Origin: Paracyclopina nana
Lineage: Eukaryota; Arthropoda; Copepoda; Cyclopoida; Cyclopettidae
Assembly: GCA_019096065.1 (NCBI GenBank)
Contig: JAGUCH010000001.1
Location: forward strand, 5,828,001-5,892,000
Length of the DNA stretch: 64,000 nt
Reading direction: 5' to 3'
Position numbers and translations under genes: made by a program
Shown: positions 1-11,544 of the stretch, piece by piece
How positions within the stretch are numbered: position 1 is the stretch's first letter
Layout: each line of letters opens with the position of its first letter
The notes under the pieces: model-generated
Told to the model about the DNA's origin: nothing
What the model saw: only the letters and a program-made list of their open reading frames with translations
The model's database searches: none

Positions 1-1331
1 TTTCTGCCTTTTAGCTTTCTTCTTGCAGGTCTTAAAAAGACGAATATTACTGCCTTTTGCATTTTTCATTTTGCGTATAGCAGCATTAGTTTTGCACGGT
101 AGGCTCATTATCAGTCTGCACAACCGAACTCTCGGCTTGAACTTGGCTTTATCATCACCGCCATCAGAAGATCACACATGCACATGAGTACAATAGATTT
201 CGAGAAAATTTCCATTTGAATTGTTTGAGTAGGAATCGACAATAGAATTTGCCTTTGATCTCTCTAAGGACAAATTGATAGAATGCCATATTCTCTTTTT
301 GCTAGCAAATTCAATTTAGACCTGATTTTCCTGGCGGATAGCTTTTCAAGAGATTTGGAAACCTTTGTTTTTTATTCATTCACCGCAATCCTTATAAAAG
401 CTGCTGAGGTATAGCAGTATTTCTCACACGTGCACCGCATGAATGCGTGACTTTCTATGGATTACAAGTGCATACCGTAGTATTGGCTAAATGCTACTTA
501 CGCAAATGCCCCTCATTCATACTGAATGGACAGACCTGCAATACCCTTTAGGCCTTTCTCTGGAGACATTAAAGCATGCAAAACACGGTTCTAATTGGCT
601 CATTAATTAATTCAGCTTGATTTCAGTCAAAGCTAAGTGCGACATTATTTTGATGCTCGCATAATTATCAACTTAGTATTTTCTTGACACTTGATTCAAG
701 TTGAGCAATACAATTAAACCACCTTCAAAAGCAATGAAGAGTTTTTAGCAGTTTCCCTTGAGCGTTATCATCAAAAAGTTGTAATGTGTAGTATCAAGGA
801 AACTTTATGAAGTCTTTGACACTTTGGAAGGGCAATTTTGCCCTCGTAATTGAGACAAGATCTTTTTGAAGGTAGCTGTACTAAACACACTGAGTTGAAA
901 TCCTGCGCGGGGGAATTTTGAGTCTAAATTGGCTGAGCGCAGGCCTGTTTTCCACTATAAACTTGAGCAGCTATCTTCTTGATCAACTGGCAAGCTTTAG
1001 AAACCATGCCATTGAGAGGTTGACTAAAGCATACGAGTGTGCCTTTGAAAAGTCACAATGAATGGACCCACTCTAAAAGTTTTTAAGAGCCATCTAGGCT
1101 GAGCCCAAAATGGTGCTGCCATGTTGCTTTTTTGTTTCGCTGCTCGCGCGTCTGCACAATAAAAAGGAAGTTATTAGGCTGGAAATGTGCAGTTTGAAAA
1201 GTAGGTGGAATTGGTCAGACCATCATCTTGATGAATGGACCGGAAAGTAAGGCTCACTTCCTCTCAAGCACATAAATTGAGAGCCGGATGGGATGAATCA
1301 GATTCTTTTTTTTAATCAAATCGCTCCTTAC
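1..1331. other. No gene recognised; possible 3' continuation of the ENaC gene
   Basis: I see no convincing exon here on either strand. The adjacent DEG/ENaC gene runs leftwards out of its second exon, which ends in a good donor at 1326-1331 (minus), so its remaining exons must lie here or beyond the window start. I could not find the Cys-rich ectodomain or second membrane segment of that family in this stretch. Confidence 0.4.
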
Positions 1332-3879
1332 CTTGCTCAGGATGAACATGTCCTTGCACTTTTGATGGGTCACCCAATTGATCGACAGCTCTGCTTCTTT
1401 GGTCTCGTTCATTTTTTCCAAGTACTCGCGCAGGATTTTCTCATGGATCGATATCTTCATTTCAGATTTGGCATAGTCCACCCCATCGTGGTAGCCCGTG
1501 CTGTGGCTCTCAGAGCTGTGAAGGCTGTTGGACGATTTGCCCTCAATGTAGTCGTAATAGATTTGCCGAATAAAAGTCTCGTTGTCGTATATACCCAATT
1601 CTTCGAAAAAACTTTTGCGCACTTGGTTGATGTTACACACCACCACTGACGGGAAGAATACTTCACTTAATGGAACTGTCATTGTATCCACTGTGGTCAC
1701 AACCTGCAAAATACTCAGCTAACTATAACAAGGATGCATTCTACAGCAGAAGACTTACTCCTTCATTTTACGTGTGTGGGATCGCTTTTCGATTTTTGTT
1801 ACAATCATCATTTATAGCTGAACAAATGACTTTCTCTAATATTAGCACAGCCTCCTATCAATTTCAATAATTGGCAGGAAGCAACTGAACCACTTTAAGC
1901 GAAGGAACTGAATTGCCTTCATTCTGTGTGCTAAAATAAGAGCTGTCGGCTAAGAGGTCATGCCTTGAGGTAAACCAAAAACCAAGAGGTAATGGTGACA
2001 AATAGGATTGCTCAAAGCAATACATTTTGCAAGCGCATGCACCATTTCCCCAAGACTACCTAGGCAAAAGCCTTACAAGAGACCTTTTTTGAGACTTTCC
2101 CCCAATAGCAAAAAAATGGCTGATAAGCTCATTTCTTTAAATGACTATAAATTGCTTTACAAAAGGCAATCTCACTTTGTTCCAGCTAAATTCATTTACA
2201 AGAACCTTCTTTGGCTTGACATTTTATGCCTCGTCAGAAGTGATGGGAAGGCTGTACGGTATTTTATTCATGAGGGCTTTTTGCTGATTAACTCAAGTAA
2301 AAGTTTAATGGAGAACAGGGAAATTGTTTGTCTAAATGAGGAATTTATAACCTTACAAACATATAATCATCTTTGGGTCTATTTTATTCAGAAAAACGCC
2401 TCAAAAATGGGCTAAAATCGCGAAAATGCCTATTCAGCTCTATGGTAGCTTTTTCCGTCGTACCAGCAGCCTAGCAAGAACTGTACTTTTCCCTTTGAGA
2501 AGCCCTTAGTTTTACAGAATTAATTTTCATGCTGAGCTTGCGAAACGAATTTCAACGTATACAAAATGTGAAATGATTTTCTCAACTTTCTATCCTCTCA
2601 TCTGTGGGTCAGAAACTTTTTTCTTTTCCCATCAGTCTTTTCTTTTTAAGGGATTCAGCCGGAAAATGGCAAAGTGAAAGAAAAACAAAAGTAGTTGGCT
2701 CATGTCATTCAGGAAAAAGTTCAGTCATCTCCTAGAGCCGCTTGCATCAAAAAGAGAAAGGGCAGTCAAATGATTTAAAGCATATAGGTGCAAAGCAGAT
2801 CTGATTATCGCGCATCGCAGCAAAAAAGTGTAATACGCCAGAGTTTGCTCTCCATGGTTGTATGTCCTTAAAAATATAGCATATCATAACAGAATAGGTG
2901 AACAGGGCTGCTGTGGTCTTTGATTTTTCTCCTTCATCATGTTGCGCATTTGACAAAACTACAAGATAACACACTCAAGTTGCGTTGGTAGGATCAATCA
3001 AACAAAATAGATGGATCGTGTTTGCTCTCCATTGACAAAAGAAACATGAAAAAACAATTAAAGGAAATGCCTTACTACACACATCTCCGAGCGGCAGTAC
3101 AGCAACAATACATATGGATGAGATGCCTATTATTGCCTGCCGCCAACCTTGGGCTATAAATGACGAGATGAAAAATCCTTTTCCCCCTCTCAGATACACT
3201 TTAATTTCCTCTCAACTAACCCACGAGAGAGAAAGATGAGGTAGACTAGCTCGCAAGCAGGTTGAAAAAAGAGCATTTTTGAGGCTTTCGGAATTGACGT
3301 TGACGTAGTTAATCCCAAGCTCCCCAAGCTTTTAGCCAAGTTCTCATTTCATATTTCCCAGCTGCTTTGCAATAACTTTTGGGCCTCAACTTACCGTAGC
3401 ATTCAAATAGTCCATGGTATTGTTGTAGAGGAACAGCGCCGCCGTGGCCATGGACATTGACACAACGACGGCCCAAAACACGTGCTTCGCACTCGAGCTG
3501 TTCTTCTGAGCAATGTACTGCCATCCGTGCAGACTCGTTTGGCTGCAAAACGTGCTGAAATTCGCCAACGTCGCGCGCAGGCAAAACGGCTTGCGACGCT
3601 TCAGCCGTTTCCGCGCACGCTTCTCCACTCGCAAGCCAACGCCGTTATTGTTGGTGCTGTTGCACTGCGTTGTGTCGTCACGAGTCGCCGTTACCAGGTT
3701 CGTGGCGGGGTTGCTCGTTGATGACGGTGGCCGGAACAAGTCCACGCTCGCGGACCGGTTCGTCACCAGCCCGTCAATCAAATTCGTTTCATGAACGGGC
3801 CCGCCGCCGCTGCCACGTAACGGCTGATTGGGGTTCTCAAAGAACGAGTTAACGGAAGCGCAGTTATGCAGTGACGAGG
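1332..3879 (-). CDS. DEG/ENaC (pickpocket/ASIC-like) sodium channel subunit, 5' part
   Basis: Two exons are clear: 3395-3879 and 1332-1703 (phase 0 junction, acceptor cag before 1703, donors GTAAGT and GTAAGG). The first encodes a basic cytosolic tail, then FCSQTSLHGWQYI, the conserved pre-M1 block of amiloride-sensitive channels, and a membrane segment (VFWAVVVSMSMATAALFLY). The second continues just after M1 with PLSEVFFPSVVVCNINQVR, matching the family's FPAVTICN-type motif, then a Ser-rich ectodomain stretch. The family forms trimeric, amiloride-sensitive cation channels in the plasma membrane. In-frame stops lie just upstream of 3879 with no ATG, so the start codon is in an earlier exon; 3' exons are not seen. 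Family is confident; subfamily is not. Confidence 0.82.
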
Positions 3880-5221
3880 CTGGAAATGAACGGAAACTTT
3901 CTTTATACCCTCTTCACTTGCAGTGACAAAACCATTCGCTAAGTTAACATTCTTATGAAAGTCATGGCTACTTGAGATCTTGAGATCTTTTCGGCATAAG
4001 GGTGCGTTAATACAAAAAGGAAACACCTTCAATCGAAAAGCTGTCAAAAAGCCATGATATCCTTTGTGGGCATTCTGTAAGGCCTATAACTCAGAGAGCA
4101 TCTTTCCAAAGTTTCATGTAACCTTGGAGCCATAACTAGCGTACTACCAGTTATTTCAGGCTATGCAATTGACACGAATTCGTCGAGTGGCGTAGAAAGG
4201 CAAAACCATTTTACTTAATTTGGGGCAAACAAAACATTTGAGCATCCTGTATGAGCTTACTGGGTAACAGAATGCCACAAATTCTTCAATTCTCATCTTA
4301 AAAATAATTAAAGTCATCATTATTGTTATAATACAAGAATTGTCATCATGGACAAATTAATACACTTTGCAAAAAAGTGTTAGGCTGGGGTTGTATCGGT
4401 CTATGCCTCATAGGCTGAAGTAAACACAAACCAAAAAAAGAAAAACAGCAAGCGTCAAACCAATGACCCTTGTACAACGTGACTTGCAATACGCCAGAAA
4501 TTAGTAAAAACAGCCTTTTTCTGGATATATTTAAGAAACTATTACCAATCCATCTTTATCTGGTAACTATGTCTCAATGTCCGTTTCATTGTAAGTTTTG
4601 ACCGTGACGGCCGAAAGAAAGCTGCATGCAAATGTTATTGTTATGATTTACATTTCTGCGGGGCACGAGACTTTAGGCCAACCTAGGTTTTTGGATCAAA
4701 CCCTGATCACAATTGGGCTTATTTTACCTTTGACCAAAGTGGTTGGTGGCGGCGGCGGAGGAATTCCCGTAAGAAAGTCATGCTTCGGACATCTAGATGA
4801 AGTTGGAGTGGCTATGCTGCAGCCCGTGCTTCCATTGGAATTGTACTGTCTCCAACCTGGGTCGTTCATTGCGTAGCGTTTTCATCCATCATTTTTCAAC
4901 GTATCATCTCCCTTTTATGGAATGCCTCGCAATGGCTTTTTTGATTGATGCGAGCGGAGCTCCTGGAATTAAAAGATGGCAGTTGAGTATGACATGTGAA
5001 AAAATACTGCACAAAAGATGATGACATAATCATCATAAAATTCTCGAGCTTGGATCAATCTTGAGGCAATTTCTGCCTTCTGCTTGTCTGCGTCATAAGA
5101 GAACATGGTAGCAAAGCAAAGGCTCGAAATTGAACTATCTCCTTTCGTAAAATGCCCAGTGCGTCCAACCACCAAACTACTAACAATATTTCGCCTTGCC
5201 GCTCAAATCAAAGTAGGGAAG
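3880..5221. other. Non-coding stretch upstream of the ENaC exons
   Basis: No exon with family similarity was found. It should contain the 5' exon and promoter of the channel gene, but I could not place them. A short GC-rich GGC/GGA run lies near 4745-4765. Confidence 0.35.
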
Positions 5222-5223
5222 TA

Positions 5224-7124
5224 CCCCACAAAACAAAACTCAAAATGAACCTGATTTAATCTTGATTTACTACGTATATTAAATCAGGTGTCTTGTAACA
5301 AGAATACTGATAAAAGCGTAACGCAACCGTTTCATAAAATTTTTCGCAAAACCTGATTTTTCAAAAATGGTTGTATCGACTAGTTTTTATTTCTATCGTT
5401 GCTATTGCGATGTGCTGATATCAAATTCACTTTAAAATTTTTAATATTACTTATCGTTGTCTGTATAATTATTACTTACTTTTGAATAAATCCGGTTTTT
5501 ATCTGGTTTAAATCGATTTCAACCTCATTAAATACTTATTTGTTTTTGAATTTTTTTTTCAAATTTTTCTTTTCGGAGTTGTCTATTTATTACGTATTTA
5601 TTGCCAATTAAACTGATTAAATATACATTTAATATTGTTTTTTTACAAATATAATCAGTAGTTAATGTAGTTGAAACTGATTACAAATACAATCTGTAAA
5701 TGCTTTTTATGTGTATTTTATCTGAATTTAATGTTACTAATATACCATACCATTTATATTTTTATGTATTTATTAATCCCAATTAATTCAGTTGTTATTG
5801 TGTTTAATATACACTTCAATTATACTTTTATCCCTTTTGCCTTGGAGTGCATCAGGCTCAGGTCTTGCAAATAGGTGGAGAATAAATGAGCCATAAATTT
5901 TCTGACTCACTCCATCACTAATTCTAGCTCATGAGACAAGAAGAACTATGTTTTCAGTAATAAAATAAAATGACTGAATTGCTACAAGTCAGCAATCTTG
6001 CTCCATAAGATATATATTTGAATAAAACTGAAGATCTCAGTTTTTCTTTGAAAATAAGAAGCATGACACTTTCTAACTCAGTTTTCATGTTGTTCTAAAC
6101 AACATCTATTAATGATGATTTTTGAAATCTTAAAGCCATTAAAAGTTATTGATAAGAACAATTTAGCAAAATTATTGAATTGCAAGCAGAGCCATCTCTG
6201 AACATTTTACTAAGTTATATTTTAGTAGTGACTAATTAAATCAGTAGAATCTACATTTACACCTGATTTAATACACATATTGACAGTAGTGCCAATAATG
6301 TGTTGATGGCAATTAGTGCAGAGTAGTAACTGTATTTAGAAGTGATTAAGAACATTGATTTTTTGCAATGACCCCAGGACAACAATATACATTAAATACT
6401 GACCTAGTAAATCAGATGAATCTAGATGAAAACCTGATATAGTATACCTTAAAGATGCATTTGAAAAAGTCAATGAAAGACAATAAGTAGTGAGTAGGAA
6501 TAGTAATTAGAGCTGATTAACAACTGCCAGAATTTGAAGGGACTTATGTGCCAGAATGTACATGAAATACTGACCTAGTAAATCAGAGAAATCTACATAA
6601 CAACCTGATATAGTATACAATTAATCAAAAACAAACTAATTTTTTAAACAGATATAGTATACAGTTTTTTAAGTATTTGAAATACAAAAAATACTGATTT
6701 TATTGATGCAATTTTATTAATAAAAATATTTTGACATACTGATTAAAAAAAAGGAAGTTGAAATCAGTATTTTATCTGTTTACTACTGATAAAAAACTAA
6801 ATAAAATGTGATTCATAATTTGACAAATATCAAATAATGAACACATAAAATGAAGACTGGGATGCTTGATTAGTCATAAAATGGCAAAAAGTTATAAAAA
6901 AATTTAAGTATTTTGGAACATAAAACATAACCAAAAAAGGACAAAATGTCAAATTTTTAAAATTCAAAACTTTGGAAATAAAAATATTTGACGTAAATAT
7001 TTGACATTGTACACATCTACGCACACCATATTTGTAATTTATCACAAAATTTTTATAATTTATATGTATTTAATTTGCAACGGGGTTTACTACTGATTTA
7101 CTACTGATTTTTTGTTTTGTGGGG
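5224..7124. mobile_element. AT-rich ~1.9-kb TIR element, TA target duplication, non-autonomous
   Basis: The ends are inverted: CCCCACAAAACAAAA at 5224 and its complement TTTTGTTTTGTGGGG ending at 7124. Both are flanked by TA (5222-5223 and 7125-7126). The interior is very AT-rich with many CTGATT/TACTGATT motifs and no coding frame. Between about 6225 and 6625 a unit of ~170 bases recurs in diverged form (GACCTAGTAAATCAG and CCTGATATAGTATAC occur twice). TA duplication fits a Tc1/mariner-like mechanism. A second member of apparently the same family is at 7642-9666. Confidence 0.7.
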
Positions 7125-7641
7125 TAAGCGATTATGAAGTTTCCCTATCAGCGACGTCTTACGCCAAGAGCGCGCATTTTTTACGCACAGGCTGGACGGA
7201 ACTGACTGCCGATTAGGGCCGTTCGGCCATACTGCAGTACGCCCTTAAGGTGCCGCCATCTCTGGCCAGTTTTCTCAGCGGCTCGGCTTATATGAAACTG
7301 TAAACAGATCCCATTATCTAGCCTATTGACTTATTACGTAAATTATTTGACGTCTTACTTACTCCAACTTGATTACAAGAGAGAGCGGCAATCATTCAAC
7401 GCACATTTCTGAGCAGATTGCAAAGGTAGAAACTCTGGTCGAAGCTAGAGCACTAGGTATCGCAATCAATTTTCAAGCAATCTGTCACTCCACCTCACCA
7501 AGTTAATAAGTTAGACCTAGTGTTCTAGAAATTCCTCCGCGACTTCGTTTTACTACGTTATAGGCTTATTATCTTCTTCGTGTTTGATCATGGCGCGGTT
7601 GCGGTTATTATCTCGATAGTGGCATTTGCCACTATGCACTA

Positions 7642-9666
7642 CCCAACCAGACAAACGGTCCGTATTTTCTCGGTCGTTTATCCATTTCAAATTTTTTTTA
7701 ATGTTTTTTTTAAAAAATTATATTAAGTTTACAATCATTATAGTTGTTGACTATGGAATATCATATTTAGAAATCAATAGAATCAAAATCTTTCAAGATA
7801 TGAATTTTTATAAATTGTTGTTTCACTCAATTTTGACCAGTATATAATTTTCTTAAGATTTTATTTTTTCTTGTTTTAATGTCATCCCAGATGACAGCAA
7901 AGTATGAATGAAGATGAAAATCATTATTTTTTTTTTTAAATTAATGATTTTTACACTTAGTATTTTTTCTGTATTTAATTAGTACTTCTGTGTGTAAATG
8001 CACTTGTACTTCTCTTTTATTTTTTTCACTTTTTTCCTCTTTGTTAACCCCATACAATTCCATTATTGAAATCAGTATTAATTGGATATAACATACATTT
8101 ATATATTAGTATTAATTCTTACTACCAATATAATAACTAGTCTGTATTTTATCCGTCCATAATGCCTAGTATATCCAATTACTCAGTCTGTATTATTGCT
8201 GTCATTTCACTTAGAGGGCACTACATAAGGTCAGTATGCTAGATCGGTATGAATGCCATTTCCGACTGTGCTCTCTTTCTGTAGCGCATCAAAAAGCGCA
8301 TAGAACATTCGCTGTATTTTATCCGTCCAGAATGCCTAGTTGGTTCATTTAAATCTAACTTAGTAAACTGTTCAGAGATGGCTCTGCTTGCAATTCAATA
8401 ATAAGTGAAATTGTTCTTATCAATAACTTTTAATGGTTTTTCATCATTAATAGATGTTGTTTAGAACAGCATAAAAACTGAGTTAGAAAGTATCATGCTT
8501 CTTAATTTATAACAAAAACTGAGATTTTTAGAATATTTCAAGATTTTAATCCATGTACCACAATCACTATAATCCACTCTATTTTTTCCAAAACAGAACT
8601 TTTTATGTCTGAAAGACTTATTCATGAAATGAATCATTGGACTAGACTGAAGTGAGCCTGTCAGCCTACAAATATCAGGCTCACTTAAAAATTCAAGACA
8701 TGTTTCTTTTCAGGATATGTATATGCAATATATATAATATATATATATATATATATACAGTCTGACCGTTCAAAGTTGGACGGTACGGGAATCTAAACTT
8801 TTTGTCACATATTCAATATATACAGGACTTTTAAATGATATCGTTGGAAAGATTGAGCCATGTTCCATCTTTTTTGTAAAAGTAGAAAATATCAATTGAA
8901 AGAGGAATAAACCCGGAAAATTCAATTTTCCCAAGGCAAACCAGAAAATTGTCACGAAAAACTGATGCATCATTTATTTTTGCTATCACGCGGAATTCTC
9001 AATAATATTTTTCATTTTGTCAGGAAACAAAAAAGATGTCCAAAGGTTCAAGCTTTCCAACGATACCCATTAAGCCTCAAAATTCATGAATTCATGACAC
9101 ATTCTTTTGATTCCCGCACCGTCCAATTTTGAACGGTCAGACGGTATATATATATATATATATATACAATTAAAATGGTATTTATAAATTAATATGAGTA
9201 TTTATTCTGTTTTTTACAGCAACAAGTCTTGATGTGTACTGAATTATTTTAACTAATATAGTGTGTGAAATTACAATTTTACTAAAAAAAATACAGAAAT
9301 AATAGTAGACAGATTATTTTTAGATTTTTTTTTAAAAAAAAAGGTGTAATTTTTCTTGTTGAAATCAGTACAGAAGGGATAAAAAACTGATTTTTATTTT
9401 CTATAAGATTTTTTAATGTTTATAACTCAGAAGCAAAGCATAAATGAATGAATTTTTTAATTGATATGGCATCACTGGGATGCAGGCTTTGCATTTTTTA
9501 AGATTTTAAAATTGTAGCATTAATTTTAAAAAATCAGTATTCAGCAAATCATATGTTTATTCAAAGCGTTACACGTTTTTCGGTAGTAATGCCATATACG
9601 ACTTATTTCAAACCCAGTATTAATTTAGTATAAACTCAGTACTATTTTTCAGTTTGTCTGGTTGGG
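7642..9666. mobile_element. Second AT-rich ~2-kb TA-flanked element, nested
   Basis: CCCAACCAGACAAAC at 7642 is inverted as GTTTGTCTGGTTGGG ending at 9666, with TA on both sides. The ends resemble those of the 5224-7124 element. A segment at about 8365-8510 is the reverse complement of about 6055-6215 in that element (blocks such as CTAACTCAG and AACATCTATTAATGATGA), so the two are family members in opposite orientation. No coding frame is visible. It interrupts the hAT-like element. Confidence 0.7.
8758..9144. mobile_element. 387-bp MITE inserted in a (TA)n microsatellite
   Basis: Ends are CAGTCTGACCG... and ...CGGTCAGACGG, and inverted similarity continues inwards (for example GTTCAAAGTTGGACGGT against GTCCAATTTTGAACGGT). 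TA flanks both ends. The surrounding sequence is a (TA)n tract on each side (about 8727-8757 and 9145-9166), so TA duplication cannot be separated from the microsatellite. No ORF. Probably a Tc1/mariner-type non-autonomous element. Confidence 0.72.
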
Positions 9667-9777
9667 TACAGGGTCATGATGTGTATGCTGAGTTGGGTTA
9701 TGGTTATGGTCTTTTTCTAGCAGGTCATGTTGTCTTTTCTTTGTTTTGATAATAAAGGTTCCAAGTAAAAGTCCAAA

Positions 9778-10890
9778 AATGGAGTACCAACGAAATTTAG
9801 TAGGACTTTTCCGAGCCGTAGGTGCATTTGAGAGCTTCGAGAGGGTCATTTTGGACTACCAAACCAGAATTCGTGAGTTTGAGGCTGAAATTTACAGAAC
9901 ACGAGTGCCTAGGAGAAGAATTTCTGATCAAGAATCTCCAGTAGAGTATTATACAGATTTTGAGTTTAAGAATCACTTTGCTTTTGGAAAAGAGGGTAAG
10001 TTGCTCTAGGATCTAATTTAGCTTTTCTTGCTTTTAATTTTCTTTCTCTTTGCAGGATTTTTGTACCTTCTGAATTTGTTTGGACCAAAAATTTGTGTGA
10101 AACATAATGGCCATACTCATGTTCCACCTATGTTGCAGCTTGCAACCTTTTTGTTCTACATCAGAAGCAATGGCTTTTACCGCTCAGTGGCTGCTCAATT
10201 CATCATTCAGCTAAGGTACATATTGGTGTTTTTCATTTTGCAGGCTATACTGGCAAAAAATATTTTGATCAATTATTTCAGTTTGCCTACAATTGAGAGA
10301 ATTGTCAATAAGGTTGCTCCAATTTTTGCAAATGAGATGGCAAATCACGTGGTGTTCCCAATCAACTTGAGCAAGACCAAATTGCAGTTCGATTTTACAA
10401 GGAGTTTAACTTTCCAGGCATCATTGGTATGTTTTTTTAAAAAATAAACCATCACTAATATCTTCACCCCTTAACTTTTCTATTTTTCAGCATCTTCACT
10501 TCTTTTCTACTGGGCTTTCACTTTTTTATACCCATAACTATTCTCTTTCAGGTTAAATTATATTTTTTCTTTCAGTTATTCAAATTATAAAATGATTTTA
10601 TCTTATCTTGTATTCATGGTAAATCTATTCTCTTTCAGGCTTAATTCAAATTTTTTCCTTTCAGCATTGCATGTCATTTTTCCCTCTTTGTCTTTCAATT
10701 GTGCATGGTTTACTTTTTATTAATATTCATTTCTTTTCAGAGCATTTCAACTTTCTTAACTTGTATAATTTTAGGCATTATTGATGGCACTCAAATCAAG
10801 ATAAGCTTTCCACTATGGGCACCAAAGGAACAGCAAGAGAAATATTTCTGCAGGAAGGGATATATGTCTTTGAGAGAAAACCTAACCTAG
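9778..10890 (+). pseudogene. PIF/Harbinger transposase remnant (HARBI1-like nuclease), decayed
   Basis: Exon pieces read in order: MEYQRNLVGLFRAVGAF... from 9778, ending at a GTAAGT donor near 9993; LQLATFLFYIRSNGFYRSVA... after the cag near 10056; PTIERIVNKVAPIFANEM... after an acceptor near 10280; then FYKEFNFPGIIG and, after a further intron, IIDGTQIKISFP and CRKGY. The FPGIIG-IIDGT block followed by CRKGY is diagnostic of Harbinger DDE transposases and carries the first catalytic Asp. The frame shifts by one near 10380-10385, and the reading stops at 10868 where a foldback element has inserted. The later catalytic Asp and Glu are absent, so no active enzyme is encoded. It sits inside a TIR element whose ends are hAT-like. 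Confidence 0.8.
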
Positions 10891-11404
10891 GCTTCGTCAA
10901 CCACCCCTACACCTATATATTTTCTGAAAGCTTATTTCCCAAGGGTTCGTTTGGCGGTAGTTTTAAAATCCTGGCCTATCCCTCCTCATAACATAAAATC
11001 TTTAAAAAACTCTAGCTCTCTTCGGCGTGCTTATTTCGCTAAAAATAGCTTCAAACACCCCTCATAAAATCAAAAGGGCTAACTTTTTTTTATTTCATAA
11101 GCAAGTTATTGGGATGACCAGGAAAAGAGATACAGAGGGACAATTTTTCAAGTAGCAGAACATTTGTCACAATTTAATATAAAGTTTGGCACTTTATATC
11201 TCCTGTCTTGACCATTCTAGCGATTTGCTTATGAAATAAAGCAGCCCTTTAATAATAATAAGTTAGCCCTTTAGATTTCATGTTATGGGGAGGGATAGGC
11301 CAGGATTTAGAAACTAACACCAATCGAACCCTTGGGACATAAGCTTTCAGAAAATATATAGGTTTAGGAGTGGTTGACGAAGTCTAGGTTAGGGTTTCTC
11401 TAAA
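10869..11404. mobile_element. 536-bp foldback element inserted in the Harbinger remnant
   Basis: The two arms of about 150 bases are inverted copies (TTTGAGAGAAAACCTAACC at 10869 against the complement ending GGGTTTCTCTAAA at 11404). GTC is present on both sides (10866-10868 and 11405-11407), consistent with a 3-bp duplication. The inner arm sequence (TATATATTTTCTGAAAGCTT, ATCCTGGCCTA) is shared with the foldback element at 58264-58877. Confidence 0.75.
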
Positions 11405-11544
11405 GTCAATGTGTGACCCCATTTGGAACAGTTCATGGGGGATTTTTACTAAGTAAAGTGTTCCAAATGAGTACACCTGATTTTCTCTATGGGTTACCCT
11501 ATAACGTAGTGCTACGAAGTCGCGGAGGAATTTCTAGAACCCTA

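Larger units (their letters stand above)
7518..11544. mobile_element. hAT-like 4-kb element with 8-bp target duplication, host to nested elements
   Basis: The left end starts TAGTGTTCTAGAAATTCC and the right end is its near-perfect inverted copy ending GAACCCTA at 11544; similarity extends about 50 bases. The 8 bases GTTAGACC are duplicated exactly on both sides (7510-7517 and 11545-11552). TAG-type ends with 8-bp duplications are hallmarks of the hAT superfamily. The only transposase remnant inside (9778-10890) is of the Harbinger type, which normally gives 3-bp duplications. A 200-bp relative with the same ends is at 55901-56100. The element contains the insertions 7642-9666, 8758-9144 and 10869-11404. 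Confidence 0.8.

Noticed and set aside
2008-2415. 135-codon plus-strand frame in the ENaC intron
   Set aside because: It starts from a non-ATG codon, has AT-driven composition and no family resemblance, and lies between two well-supported exons of the opposite strand.
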